Below, piece after piece: positions 18,113-30,055 of a stretch of DNA of 64,000 nucleotides. The translations under genes and the position numbers were made by a program. Source of the DNA: Pochonia chlamydosporia 170 (Eukaryota; Ascomycota; Sordariomycetes; Hypocreales; Clavicipitaceae); contig NC_035795.1 of assembly GCF_001653235.2 (NCBI RefSeq), positions 3,160,314-3,224,313 on the forward strand, written 5' to 3'. Positions within the stretch are counted from its first letter, which is position 1. Every line of letters starts with the position of its first letter. A model generated the notes under the pieces. It worked only from the letters and a program-made list of their open reading frames with translations, did not search any database and was not told the origin of the DNA.

Positions 18113-18837
18113 TGGACAAATATTCACGCACAGGACCATGAGCTTGCAGTGAATTCACACAAGACCACAGTTATTTTCGGATTATGGGTGTTCACCAAGT
18201 GAGCTTACTTGTTGATACAACGCAGACAGACGCCTTCAGCTAACTGCCCCTTTAAGTCTACGATCTCTAATGTAAAGCCTGCCAAGAAAGGTAGTAAAAA
18301 CTTCCGGTTTTAATAGCCGGTCATTATCCTCTTCGCTTCCCTTGCGGATGGGAAAGATGGCCACCTACGAGTACAACCCGATCGGTCGCCAACCCAACTC
18401 TCGGAGCACTCTTCAGACGCAACTCCCGACCACAGAACCAAGTTACAAGTAACAACCGAATTAGAGGGCAACATGACGTATGATTGGCGCTGCGGTCAGA
18501 TGCATAATGGAACATTGAAGAACAGTGAACCGATCACTTTCGGAGCTAATCTCCACTAGACCTGCAGTGTGACGGCGGAATGGAGGCTAGAGAGACGGAC
18601 TCTTGTCTGCATCGGTATTTTCCAAGCTTGGCCCTACGAATGCCCAATTCTGCAAAAAGCAGCTGCTGTCTGCCCTAGAACCATACTAAGAAGACGTGAT
18701 TTCGGAGTTTGCTCTTTCACAAGAGGCTCCATCGAAACGCCACGCCCTACCTTGGGAACTAGAAGTCGTCTTGGAGAGACTACCATAAAACACCATCAGG
18801 AGGCGCACATGCTGAATTCACTTCCAGTTGTTTCACG
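18113..18837. other. Intergenic region
   Basis: 725 bp without a supported gene. Short frames (18324-18515, 18569-18841) look random. It contains the 3' flank of the HET gene and the former promoter of the oxidase pseudogene. Confidence 0.4.
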
Positions 18838-20604
18838 ATGAAGATCTTCGCAGCCGTGGCCTTGCTTGGTATTGCAGTGACGTCTACGGGGACTCACTCA
18901 AGTCGCCATCACATTTGCGTTAGTACCCATAATTTCGACAAAGAGGAGAAGACCATTGACGATAGTTTATAAACAGTGCTCTTCTTTATCTAGGGATACA
19001 AATCTTCGGGGGAAGGTGTTGGTGCCCGGGAGCTCGGGGTATGCCGAACAACTCAAAACCTACTATTCAGCCAACGCAGCGCAACATGCTTGGTGTATGG
19101 TTCTTCCAGAAAGTACCACCGACGTCCAGAGTATTGCCACAATCATACGCAGCCATAAGTGTCTATTTGGGATCAAGGCTGGGGCACACTCGGCCTGGAG
19201 AGGGTCAAATGGCATTGAGAATGGCGTGACTGTTGATTTCGGTACGGGAACCCGGCCCCGACGTTCTAGCGATCCAACCCTGATTAACTCTACGATAGGC
19301 CACATGAACTCTACGACATGTGACAAACGCACTAGAATCGTATCCATACAGCCAGGCGCACGATGGGGTTCTGTATACGAGGCACTAAACCCTCATAATA
19401 GGTCTGCCATCGGAGCGCGCACTTCTGTGGTGGGTGTTGGGGGGTTCGTAACAGGCGGTGGCGTATATTTCAAGATAGACTGGCGAGATGTTCAGTCACA
19501 TAAGAGTCTGCTAACATCCAGCAGTATACCTTTCACACAAACTCGCACGGTTTTGCATGTGATGCTGTTGAGAACTGGGAAATTGTCCTAGCCAACGGCA
19601 CCGTCCTCAACGCCAATTGCCGTGAGCACAGCGACCTTTGGAAAGCACAGAAAGGCGGTTCTGGGAACTTTAGATTCGTCACCAGAATTGACCAAGGTGA
19701 GAGAGCAGCCCTTGCTAAATTGATCTGTCGTTGACGGATCTGATCAGCCACTGTTTCAGGCACACAGTTATGGGGTGGTTTCACGAGCTACAACATCAGT
19801 GAGACGGACAATGTCTTCAACGCATACTTGGACTTTGTAGACAACACAGCAGACAACTCCTAACCAGGCCATCGTTGCTCTCTACTACGACTACACAGGC
19901 TTCTCACTGCGGTCCATCCTGACGAACAACCAAGGCGTTGCCAACAACCCAGCGTTCGATGGATTTCTCGCAGTGCCCAACATCTCAAGCACCCTCGCCT
20001 CAGGAGCAATCGCAGATGTAATCCCCCAGTTTACGGTTCCAACACCACTGGGACTCTAGTAAGTCCCTTCTCCATTAATACGAGGAGTACTAACACCCCC
20101 AGTGCCAACTGGTTTACAGGAATGGCAACAAACAAGTTTACATCCCTAGCCCTCATCGACAATCTCCATCGCACATAGGCCAAAAAGATGCAAAACGCTG
20201 CTCCTCATTCCAACTTCAGCACACTCGTTGAATTCCAACCAGTCACCAAAACAATGGTAGAAAATGGTGACCGCCGTGGAGGCAACATCCTCGGCTTGGG
20301 TGGGAAGATTCAGAACGGCCCAACGTTAATGTGGCCTCTCTCTTTGACTGTCGACACCGAGGAGAACCAGAGGGTTATCCTCCCCATAGCACGGCAGCTA
20401 GTTGGAGCTATCAATCGGAAACTCAGGCAGCAAGAAGGCTTTGTCGAGTGGTACTGTCTTAATTATTCTTGGGGTGATATCAATCCTTTCCAGTACTTTG
20501 GATCTAATAACCTCGGTTTGATGGAGCGGGTGTGTGCCAAGTACGATCCAGATGGCATGTTTCAAATATTACGACAGACTGGATTTTCACTTGGTCATGG
20601 ATGA
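18838..20604 (+). pseudogene. Recently broken FAD-linked (berberine-bridge type) oxidase
   Basis: Exon pattern 18838-18918, 18977-19462, 19525-19696, 19760-20058 and 20103-20604, each intron with GT/AG ends and several with CTAAC. A secretion signal (MKIFAAVALLGIAVTSTG) precedes an FAD_binding_4 domain: VLPESTTDVQSIATII, GIKAGAHSAWRGSN, RIVSIQPGARWGSVYE, GVGGFVTGGG, then GFACDAVENWEIVLANG and KGGSGNF. The end matches a BBE segment (FVEWYCLNYSWGDINPFQYFG, KYDPDGMF). Two lesions break about 512 codons: one extra T at 19861, giving a TAA and frameshift, and TAG at 20176-20178. All splice sites survive, so loss looks recent. Such enzymes oxidise alcohols, sugars or secondary metabolites. A sequencing error at 19861 is possible but would not explain the TAG. 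Confidence 0.8.
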
Positions 20605-20710
20605 ACGTAACCTCTTTCACATGCACCTTACTGCCAGGATGCAGGGCAATACAACTTATGGCTGCTCTGCGAATCAAACCGTGGGGTTACTATATCCCCC
20701 AACAAACAAA

Positions 20711-20806
20711 GGCCGGGTAGCTCAATGGCAGAGCGTCTGACTACACAAGCATCATTATAGTATTCTTAGTAGTAAGGAGGAAGTAGGTTCGATTCCTACC
20801 CCGGTC
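20711..20806 (+). tRNA. Intron-bearing tRNA, anticodon ACA (formally Cys)
   Basis: 96 nt fold as a tRNA. The acceptor arm GGCCGGG pairs with CCCGGTC (one G-U), the D arm is GCTC/GAGC, and the T arm is GTAGG/CCTAC around a canonical TTCGATT loop. After the stem TCTGA and loop CT, the bases ACA (20743-20745) occupy the anticodon position. An intron of about 25 nt follows, then TAAGG, which pairs with one mismatch. ACA reads UGU (Cys), an unusual anticodon since fungi normally use GCA. The acceptor and D arm look closer to an Arg/Lys-type body. A longer hairpin (CTGACTAC with GTAGTAAG) joins exon and intron, as expected for splicing-enzyme recognition. Sister copy at 7833-7928. Confidence 0.65.
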
Positions 20807-21210
20807 ATTCCTCTTTCTCACTGTGTATGCATGATGCGTGGTGGGATGAAGGTTTACACCGAATTACGAAGTTAGCAAGGAGAAGCATCTGCACAAACAT
20901 TTTCGTGGACAGGAAATATGGCTGCTCCTGGCGAACCAACCTCATGTAGGAAATACAACAAATTCTTTGAGTTAGATTATTCCATTCCTATTTAATGTTT
21001 AATGTTCCTACGTGATTCCCATTATGCTTCTGTTTAACATGAAGATCGGTGACAGTGCTATGTAACATTTTTAGTCCCAGTTGTACCCTGACAACTCCAG
21101 TTCCAAGAAAATAACCTTTCCGTTCCTTATCATCTACGCCAAAATCTACTTCGAGTTATAATAGCAAAATACCCAAGTACATATATAGCCCTAGGTATGT
21201 AGGGCCAAGC
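20807..21210. other. Intergenic 3' flank of SWC3
   Basis: 404 bp without a gene; AT-rich with TTTAATGTTTAATG near 20990-21005. It probably holds the terminator of the minus-strand SWC3 gene and tRNA 3' sequence; the first clear T-run after the tRNA is weak (TTCCTCTTTCTC). Confidence 0.35.
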
Positions 21211-23830
21211 TCATACACTCTCTACGTCCTTCTCTGCCACGGACCGAATGAGACGCTCGTACTTGGACTGTGCCTCTTGTTCAGGGTCTTGAAGCTTCAC
21301 CGGCAACGACGCTACCTTCGTCTTGTTAGATCCAGTCGTCCACAGCACTCCTGGCTTTGGTGTTGCATTGTCCGTTTCGGGCTCCGACTTTGGTGTTGGA
21401 CTGCTCGCTTTTGAGTCTTCCACCGCAGGAACGGCTTCTTCCGGGTCGAATTCTGCCCGCGGCAACCGCATCGCGAGCAATACGTACTCGGCTCGTGTCA
21501 TGTTATCCATCACATCGTCCATGTACCGACGCACTTCGTCCTGGGGCGCAACGACCCGTGCGAGGTTCTCTAAATGCCGTCCTGTTGTCGTTTGCAAACG
21601 AATGGTAACTGGCTGATAATAGTCAAGCGCTGGGTCACCCCCATATTCCGATGTACTGCCCTTTCGAACAATCAAGAAAGACGCAACAACCTGCTGCCCA
21701 GATTGTGTGGGTAGGAACTCCAAAATGCTGAATCTGGGGAACAGATACCTATCTCCAGATCCAAAATCCAGAACCACGGCAGAGATGTCCGGCCGATTTG
21801 AGTGCGTTGGTGCTTTTGATCGTATTGCCTGCTGGCTGCCCTGTTGCTGATTTCCCTGTGGTGCTTGTGGCTTTGTGTGCGAGGCAGGCGGCCCATTTGC
21901 TGCTGGTTGTTTCAGAGGTGATGGTGCCGGCGCGGGTGCTTTGGGCGTAATCTTGGCGTCTCTGTGTAATCGGTCGAGAATCTGTTTCAGGTCTGTTGCG
22001 TCGGTGAAGCCAGGTTTGCCTTCGGCAATACGGCGAATCATATCCTTCGTGCGCTGGTCCTCGAGAGCCGTCTTTACGAGCAAAACTACCAAGGGATCAC
22101 TACGCGGAGGTGGTCGGAGCTCTGACGACTTCTGGTTGGGGTTTGATGCTAGCACGATATCCAATATGGTACGTACTTCATCAGCGAAATACTTGACGGT
22201 TCGGCCATCCACGAGAAGTCGATCCGCAGACGGACCTTGCTGGCCGCCCCGTTGTCGGTACTCTGCGTTTAGCTGGTCAATGATCTTTTGGAATTTAGCC
22301 AATTCGCCATCTTTAGCCTGTCCAACAGCAACCCTCTTCATCAGGTCTCTGAGCTCAGGGTCTGCAGAAGCCTTTTGAGCCAGCAGAGCGATAACAGGGT
22401 CGTTCGCCGTAGGTTTCGCGGCCGGGGCTGGTGCCGGTGCCGCTCCTGGTGCACCTGGTTTATTCAACGCCGGTGAAGGAGACTGATTGGCTGCACCAGC
22501 TGGTCGGACAGTAGAGGCAGCAGGGGATGCCGCTGCAGGAGGAGGACCCGCAGACTGCCTGAGCGGAGGATTGGAGGGCGGTCGAGCGGGCTGAGATGAC
22601 CCAGCAGGTTGCACAGGAGTCTGCGCTGGAGACGCTCGCGCGGGAGGTGTATTACCCACAGGGACAGCAGTATTTGGCGTAGGTGAAGGCTTGGAAGGTT
22701 GGGGAACTGCTTTGGTCTGCATCTGTGCTTGCGATTGTCCTGGTTGAGGAGTAGGCGATGGTGAAGGTTTTCCGATATTAGCAAGCCCGGGACTAGGCGA
22801 TGCTGCTGGGTTGGCCGCAGTCGGCGTAGCGGTTTGAACTGGTTGTGCCGCCGTAGTTGGTGATGCCACTGCTGGTGAAGCGGGCGACGACGCCTTTGGT
22901 GCTTCGTGTGAAACATTCTGAGGCCCTGAGGGTGTTGCTGATATAGGACTTGTCGTTGGCTGAGCAAGGGGTGTGGGAGTTGTGGACGTTGCACTAGTTG
23001 TGGGAGCCGACGCAGTAGCATTCGGGGGCGGCGGTGGCCTCATAGACCCATTGGGTGGACCATATTGAAGAACAGGTCGGGCAAGAACAGGTTGCGGCTG
23101 CGGCTGCGGTTGTGCTTGTGGTGATGGTTTAGCTTGAGCTTGCGCTGACGATTGTGCTGGTGGTGGAGATGGTTTTTGTTGCGACGATGGTGCCGCTGTT
23201 GCTGAGGAAGACTGGCTGGCTGCGGTTGTTTGAGGTTGCGTTGCTGGTGGTGGCAATGGTTGGAATCTTTGTTGCTGATGAGGTAGCAATTTCGACGTTT
23301 TAACCGCATACATAGTTGCCTCTACGATATGTGGTTCGATAGTAATCGTGACTAGACCGACTTTCATCATGCTGTCCTTTGGCGGATTCTTTGGATCCTC
23401 TTGTAGCACGCCCTTTCGCTTATGTGGCTTTGTCCAAAACTTTTCGAAAAGTCCTTCACTGATCCACTTGTGTCGGGATCTCGACAGTGATTCGGACATG
23501 ACGCCGCTGCATTGCGTTGTTAGAATCGGTTTGAGAGGGTGTTTACACTTCAAATGCTTGACTGTCATACCTTTCAGTTATGGATTGGTACTCTTTGGCA
23601 GACAAGTCTGCGGCCTGAGGCTCTTCCACGGTAGGAAGAGGTTGTCCGGCTTCGATTGACTTTGGCAACGGCGGCGGAGGAGGAGGCGGAGGAGTTGGTG
23701 TTGGTTCACGGGGAGGCGGTTCTACCACAGCAGGCGTTGAGGATCGCCCTCGAGGCGTCACATTTCGTCTCTTGGCCGCCTGCTCTTGACGAGCGGCGGC
23801 TCTTGGAGGCAGCTTCCTCTTCCTCTCCAT
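21211..23830 (-). CDS. SWC3: SWR1-complex subunit 3-like protein
   Basis: Exons (minus) 23830-23571 and 23506-21211 give 851 aa, with a 64-bp GTATGA...GCAG intron. Swc3 is a subunit of the SWR1 remodeler that deposits histone H2A.Z. The conserved N-terminal block spans the intron: YQSITESGVMSESLSRSRHKW, then GLFEKFWTKPHKRKG and NPPKDSMMKVGLVTITIEPH. The N-terminus is basic (MERKRKLPPRAA), a likely nuclear signal, followed by a poly-Pro run. Residues about 160-440 are Pro/Gln/Ala/Ser low complexity. Conserved parts then resume with DPVIALLAQKASADPELRDLMKRVAVG and a C-terminal block containing RYLFPRFSILEFLP. In filamentous fungi this gene is much longer than in yeast because of the disordered middle. 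Confidence 0.88.
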
Positions 23831-25059
23831 CACGACCAGCTACGAAAGAATGCTAGCGGTCGAGTTGTGAATTCAATCGTCCAGCGTCGAGCAACTCATC
23901 ATAAAGCTGCCATGCGGCTCGTTGTTCGCAGGCTTAAACTCGAGAGCAGTGCGACGTTTCGCTGACGGAAAATCGGCTGGGCAACGGTGTAGGAGACAGG
24001 TGACTGACGGAAGCACCGAATGTTGTGGGATACGGTGAAAATAAGCAAGCGGCGCAATAGTGATAAATGCTGGCACAGCCAGGACGTTCTTGAAGTCGCG
24101 ATGCGTGATTGGTCTGACAGGTCGAGGAGGCGGAGCTGAGCTAATGTGGCCGGCCAGAGCCCTCTTTGGTATGGCGATGAAGTCAATTGCGATTCGAGAT
24201 GTTGAGCTGCGGCCGTTAGGATGGGGAAATCCTGGTCAATCGAATGGAGAAATGGTCTATTTGGCAGCAAGAATGCAGTGGATTTTTTGTAGCCCTGCTT
24301 GAATGGACGAACCGACGGAAGCGAGGCAAAGCAGAGCAGAATTGAGTAGAAGCAGGACAACGTAAGGCGAGGCAAGGCAAGGCAATGCAAAGAGAGCAGA
24401 GACAAAGTCAAGTTCATTGGCAGACGCGAGGTGGTGCATCACCGATTCACCAGCCAATGCCAATGCAAGGCGTGCCGTCAAACTGGCAGGAGTCGTCCAC
24501 AGCCAACCACGAAGCAAGCTTGGCTTGGTGGATGACATGAGCTTGCTGCGGCTCTGTGGTTGGTGGCTGGGGGCCATTGTGGGGAGGGTTGCGGCAGTCG
24601 CTTACTAAGGTGATCGTCAGGGAGTCCAATGCACCTGCCGAATGTCCCTGTTGAGCTGACGCCAGGCAGAAATCCAAGTCGCTTGGCATCTCACATGTGT
24701 GACCAAAAGTTGACATGTTCGAGGATGCCAATTCGGATGAAATGTCAAGGAAATAGACAATAAAATGTTTAAATGCATAGACAATTAGATGATTCCTCCG
24801 GTGTTCATTCCGCCTTTGAAGTGTTTGGTTCCGTCCCTCATCTACATCAGCATGCATGTCCCTTCTCAAGTCCGCCGAGGCTTTCGCCTAACAACCTTGA
24901 CTGAAGTTCATCGTCAGCTCGTCGCGACCTAATCGTCTCCTTTCTTCAGGACACATCTTCTTTCCAGCACGCTCGTGTATAAAGCCATGCCATTGCCTCA
25001 TCATTAATTTAGTCTTTGTAAATCAGACGTCAATCCTCTTACTTAACTGGAGAAGCAGC
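23831..25059. other. Divergent intergenic region, SWC3 and ABHD12-like gene
   Basis: 1.2 kb between two divergent starts. No gene supported. A purine-rich patch of short imperfect GGCAA repeats is present near 24368-24395. CT-rich leader sequence precedes the hydrolase ATG at 25060. Confidence 0.45.
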
Positions 25060-26480
25060 ATGGTCAAATCGCTCTTTCGGATTGCCTCATTGGCGGTCCT
25101 CGGCCCATTGGCCTTGTATACAGTCTTCTGGAGTTTGGCCATTGTGCCCTTCTTCCAGCGACAGTAAGTCGCGCGTCAAATGTTACACTACATTGCAAGC
25201 CACTTATAGCCTTTCAGCTTTTTATACGCCCACAAGTTCAACACACTATTCTTGTCTGACGTGAATGAGCCGCAGAGATGGGGGTTTGAAAGTTAGTTCC
25301 TCAACTCTGTGTGGCTTAAACTTATAGCTAATCATTACCAGAACATCAAGTTGCCCCCTTTACCTTGAAAACTCCTGACAACAATTACCTCTACGCATGG
25401 CACGTCTTGCCTCTGCCACTGTACCACAAGCACGAGGAGCAAATCGTTCAAAGGGCATCATCTGAGATTGCTCCTCTTGACATTACAAACACAGAGTCAT
25501 TCCGTCTCCTCAAATCTGACCCCAAGTCGAAACTGATACTGTATTGTGGGTGGAGATGTGTTCCTCATCTGCTGAAACAGAACTAACCAATCTATAGTCC
25601 ATGGAGTGCGTTCCTTGCTGCAACATTCGATGTGGAAAATTTGGCTATGCTAACCAGCCCGTAGAATGCCGGTCATGTTGCTCAGATGTTCAGAGCGGAC
25701 AGCTATCACTCACTTACAGATACGTCATCCTATCACGTTATTGCCATTGACTATCGTGGTTACGGCCATTCAACGGGTGTTCCAAGCGAAGAAGGTTTGA
25801 TACAAGATGCAGAAACGCTCGTAAACTGGGCCATGAAGGTAGCCGGTATTCCGTCCAACAGAATTGTATTATTTGGCCACAGTCTCGGGACTGCAGTGAC
25901 CAGCGGCGTAGCCGAGCGATTCACCCGCAAAGGCATCGACTTCGCCGGCCTCGTTCTGGTCGCTGGGTTCAGTGACCTCTCGAATTTGCTCACAGGGTAC
26001 CGCATTAGCGGCGTGTTTCCCATCATCGGACCCCTTGCCGCGTGGCCAGCTGCTGTCGAGTACCTGAGGACATTCGTTGTGGACAAGTGGCATTCGGCGG
26101 ACCGGCTGGCAAGCATTGTGCGACACACTAAGAAGAGGCTACGTCTTGAGCTGGTACACTCCTACGGCGACTGGGATATTCCGTGGCAGCATGAGGAGAT
26201 TCTCTTCCAGGCAGCAGCCAATGCAACGACCAATGGCTTGAACCAGACCGAGTTTGACCAATTCAAGGAAAAGCACATGAAGCTCAACCCTGGTGGTGAT
26301 GGATTCTCCGCTGTTGTTAAGGCTAATCCAGATACTGTTATCAGGCAGCAATTGGTCCTCCATGGAGGTAAGTCTGAAGGATCAATATTGTTGGCCACTC
26401 TGACGCTTTTAGGTCATAACGATATCGTAACTTCATCGGCGGTGTTGAGAGCAGTCATGAGATGCTTCAATGATAATTAA
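25060..26480 (+). CDS. ABHD12/BEM46-like membrane serine hydrolase
   Basis: Exons 25060-25163, 25218-25291, 25342-25545, 25598-25605 (8-nt micro-exon), 25665-26367 and 26413-26480 give 386 aa. An N-terminal membrane helix (about residues 8-31) precedes an alpha/beta-hydrolase fold. The oxyanion strand LILYFHGNAGHVAQMF is assembled across the micro-exon. IDYRGYGHSTG follows, then nucleophile elbow LFGHSLGTAV (Ser203), an acid in SYGDWDIPW (Asp299 or Asp301) and His in GHNDIV near 366, so the triad is complete. Relatives are lysophospholipid or monoacylglycerol lipases of the ER; the substrate here is not known. The micro-exon is supported by GTGGGT/TATAG and GTGCGT/CGTAG borders and by restoration of the canonical HGNAGH motif and frame. 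It is tandem with NMT1. Confidence 0.88.
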
Positions 26481-26966
26481 GGGGTTAAACAAGACTTTTT
26501 ATATCATTTACATAGTAGTAGAATAAGATCCTGTTGAGTATACTATGGAGTTGGTTGGTGCCAGTCTTCATCAGCTCTGAGCTGCGGTCTTTCGATGTGA
26601 TCTTCGGCAGCTCTCATTATTAGGAACAGAATTTCTGCCTGCACACAGCCACTAGATGAAATTTGATTCATGCACCGGAGTGGATGCTATCCCAGTCGTG
26701 GCAGTTTGAAAACGTGTCTGTTTCGAACAAGTTTGAGATAAAGCCAGCAAGACGGACTTTTCTCTTTTTGTTGAAGAGCGAGCCGGAGTTTTAAATTCGA
26801 CCCCGCAGTGTCAACTCAACTCACCAGATTGAATAAAGTGGACTTTACATTTTAAACACCAAAACCAACGCCGAGACAAACAACCCCACCATCCCACCAA
26901 AAGAGCTCCAGCTTCGACTTCCCTCCACCACCATTGTCCCACGTGCAAGCACACAACGTAACCGCC
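26481..26966. promoter_or_regulatory. NMT1 upstream region
   Basis: 486 bp between the hydrolase stop and the NMT1 ATG. The last 90 bases before the ATG are rich in CCACC and ACAAC, a usual fungal leader. No specific factor site is claimed. Confidence 0.4.
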
Positions 26967-28726
26967 ATGCCGACCGAGGAGTCCAAGCCGGTCGAGCCCA
27001 TCGTCGACAAGGGCAAACAGGTCGACCAAGGCGAATCCGAGTCCGAAGACGACGAGCCCGCCACGACCACCGCCGACACCTCAACCACCAGCGGCAAGAA
27101 GAAGAAGTCGAAGCGCAAGAAGGCCAAGCAGCTCCTGACCGGCAAATCCGACGAGCAACAGCAGGCAGATGATGTGAAAAAGGCCATAGGGGGTTTAACG
27201 CCCCAGCAGATGAAGGAGCTTGTGGCTCTCAATCCAGGCCTCATGCAGGAAATTGCTGCCGCGTCTGGCAGCGCGAACCCGTCTCCCGACCAAGTCGCCA
27301 ACCTGCTGAAAGACATGAAGCTTTCAGACATCATGACCGGATTGGCGGCCAGCGGCAAGAACGCCAAGGATATGGGTGCGTACAAGTTCTGGCAGACGCA
27401 GCCGGTGCCCAAGTTTGGCGAAGACGGCGGCAAGATGGAGGAAGGGCCGCTGCGGATCCAGAAAGTTGAGGAGGTGGACAAGGAGCCGCAACCGCTGGTG
27501 GCTGGGTTCGAGTGGGTGACGATGGACTTGATGGACGATGATGAGATTAAGGAGGTGTACGAGCTGCTGAACGGGCACTATGTGGAGGATGATGAGGCCA
27601 TGTTTCGCTTCAACTACATTCCCGAAGTGCTGCGGTGGTACGTTACCCACACCCCCTATCCTTCTCAACTTTTTTCTTTCTTTTCGCCCTACTAACACAT
27701 CCAGGGCCATGATGGCACCAGGCTGGCAGCGCAAATACCACATCGGCGTACGAGCAACGCAATCCCGCAAACTGGTCGCCTTCATCTCCGCCATCCCCGT
27801 CAACATCCGCGTGCGCGACAAGACCTTCACCTCATCAGAAGTCAATTTCCTCTGTGTACATAAGAAACTCCGTGGAAAGCGCCTCGCCCCCGTCCTAATC
27901 AAGGAAGTCACCCGTATCAGCAACCTGGACGGCGTCTGGCAGGGACTCTACACGGCTGGTATCGTGCTCCCCCGGCCGGTGAGCACGTGTCGCTACTACC
28001 ACCGCTCGCTGAACTGGAAAAAGCTGCACGCCTGTGGATTCAGTCCCTTGCCCGCGGGGAGCAAGCCGGAGTACCAGATTCGAAAGTATGCGCTGCCGGA
28101 AAACACCGCCACCAAGGGTCTGCGCGAGATGCGAGAAAAGGATGTGGATGCCGTGGTGGACTTGCTGACGAGATACTTGGCGCGGTACGACATGGCTCCT
28201 GAGTTTACGGCAGAAGAGGCCCGCCACTGGTTCTTGCCTAAGAAGGACGTGAAGCAGGTGATTTGGTCATACGTCGTTGAGGTACGTTGCAAACTCCTAC
28301 TAGTTCCCACCGACACTAACAAACATTGTGCAGGATAATGGCAAAATCACCGACTTCTTCTCCTTTTTCTGTGTAGAATCATCCATCATCAAGAGCAACG
28401 ATGTCCTGCGTGTCGCCTACCTGTTTTACTACGCCACCGAAGCCGGCCTCAGCCAGCCGTTCGACAAGCCCGCGCTCAAGACTCGCCTCAACGCACTCAT
28501 CAACGATGCGCTCATTCTCGCCAAGAGGGCCAAGCTGGATGTCTTCAACGCCCTGTCCCTCATGGACAACGGCCTGTTCCTGGAGCAGCAGAAGTTTGGG
28601 GGCGGCGACGGACAGCTGCATTACTACCTGTTTAATTATAGGGCGAACCCGATCAGCGGGGGTGTGAATGCCAAGAATCAGTTGGATGAGGAGCATTTGA
28701 GTGGCATTGGCTTGGTGATGCCTTAG
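26967..28726 (+). CDS. NMT1: Glycylpeptide N-tetradecanoyltransferase
   Basis: Exons 26967-27637, 27705-28281 and 28334-28726 give 546 aa. Nmt1 transfers myristate from myristoyl-CoA to N-terminal Gly of proteins such as ARF GTPases; it is cytosolic or ribosome-associated and essential in fungi. A Lys-rich N-terminal tail ([12 protein letters not shown], near residue 50) matches the ribosome-targeting tail of the family. The catalytic region shows [13 protein letters not shown], then [56 protein letters not shown], and [20 protein letters not shown]. The second N-acyltransferase half ends [21 protein letters not shown] and [10 protein letters not shown], close to the C-terminus needed for catalysis. 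Introns of 67 and 52 bp start GTACGT. It is convergent with the next gene, 102 bp away. Confidence 0.97.
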
Positions 28727-28828
28727 ATTGCATAGAATAGCGATGAAGCTGACGTTAACCATTCACATTTCATATCATACGTGACCCATATACCAACCAT
28801 CTTACCACTTATAAAACTCACTACACCA

Positions 28829-29968
28829 TCACAACTTCGACCACACCCCAAACCTCTCATCCATCAACCCATTAAACCAGACGCTCCTCTCGAAAATAGG
28901 CGCATGTCCCAACCCCTCCACCACCATCCCCACACCCGGCTCAACCGCCCTAATCAACTTCTCCCCATTCCTCACCACAATCATCTCATCCCTCGTCCCA
29001 TGCAGCACCAGTATCCTCTCCCTGCCGACCTCGTCCGCCATCCTGCCCAGCCGCTCCGCCGACTTACTATGCCCCGCCGCCGCAGCCAGCTGACAAAAGA
29101 AGCCCTTCTTCGTGAAATACCCCGGCCCCCTCCGCTTATGCAGCTCCTGCGCCTGAAACCTCTGAAAGTTACTGTCAAAATGGGGATACGCACCGTCCTC
29201 CGTATCAGCCGGCTCGCACATGGGCGTATCTTTTGACGGCACTATAAACCCATCCTTTGCGAGGAGGAAGTCTGTGTTGAAAAGTTGCAGCGCTGTATCT
29301 TGAATGGCTTGGCTTTCGGACTTGGGACGGAACATCTTGATGCGGTCGATCAGGGACTCAGTGAGCGTCTTGCCGCTTTCGATGGAGGACGTCGTGCACA
29401 GCAGGGAGAGGGACTGTATGCGCTGGGGGATGAGGCACGCTATTTCCTGGGCGATCATCCCGCCGAGCGATATGCCCATGATGTTGAGTTGGCGGTCGTG
29501 TGTCCAGCCCACGTGGTCGACGAGTTCGATGGTGTCGCGCGCCATCTCGGAGGTCGTGTACCTGGCGAGGGGTTTGTCAGAGCGCCCTATGCCGCGGTTG
29601 TCGAAGACAAGGACGGAGTATTTATCCCCCTGGATGTGGCCGAAGTGGTGGGTTTGTATCTGCCACGACGTGAGGGTGCCGGCGAGGCCCATTATGAACT
29701 GTGTGTGTTAGAGGGGTGACGTGAAAGTGAGAGACGGACGTACGACTAGTTTGGTTGGGCCGGAGCCGTGGACTTCCCAGTATAGGTTGAAGGGGCCGCC
29801 GCGGTTGTTTGCGATGGGGAGGTGGCCGGATGAGTGTGGTTGAAGCTTCCATACTGTGTTTTTGTAGGAAGGGTGGTTGGTGGTTTCTTCGACGGAGGGA
29901 AAGGCGTTTCTGGGGGAGTTAGTTTGGCGGGAGGAATGGGGGGAGAGATGGACTTACGGTTCTGACAT
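28829..29968 (-). CDS. Alpha/beta hydrolase fold-1 protein
   Basis: Exons (minus) 29968-29958 (only 11 nt), 29909-29744 and 29698-28829 give 348 aa. It is a soluble alpha/beta hydrolase of the enol-lactonase/epoxide-hydrolase-like group. FIMGLAGTLTSWQIQ is followed by VLVFDNRGIGRSDKP, the nucleophile elbow NIMGISLGGMIAQEI, acid region ILVLHGTRDEMIV and catalytic His in GLGHAPIFE. No signal peptide or membrane helix is seen. The minute first exon codes MSEP with the fourth codon split; donor GTAAGT and acceptor CCCAG are good, but the start rests on this short exon, so an alternative first exon is possible. The reaction is unknown. The leader upstream has (GGT)n and TTGAG microsatellites. Confidence 0.82.
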
Positions 29969-29984
29969 TTTGAGATTTGGATGA

Positions 29985-30055
29985 TGGTGATGGTGGTGGT
30001 GGTGAGTGAGTGAGTGGTGATGCCGAGGTTGAGTTGAGTTGAGTTGAGGTTGGGA
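29985..30055. repeat. Microsatellites in hydrolase leader
   Basis: GGT/GAT triplets, GAGT quadruplets and four TTGAG-type pentamers lie in the 90 bases upstream of the minus-strand hydrolase ATG. They would be transcribed as 5' leader or lie in the promoter. Confidence 0.75.
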
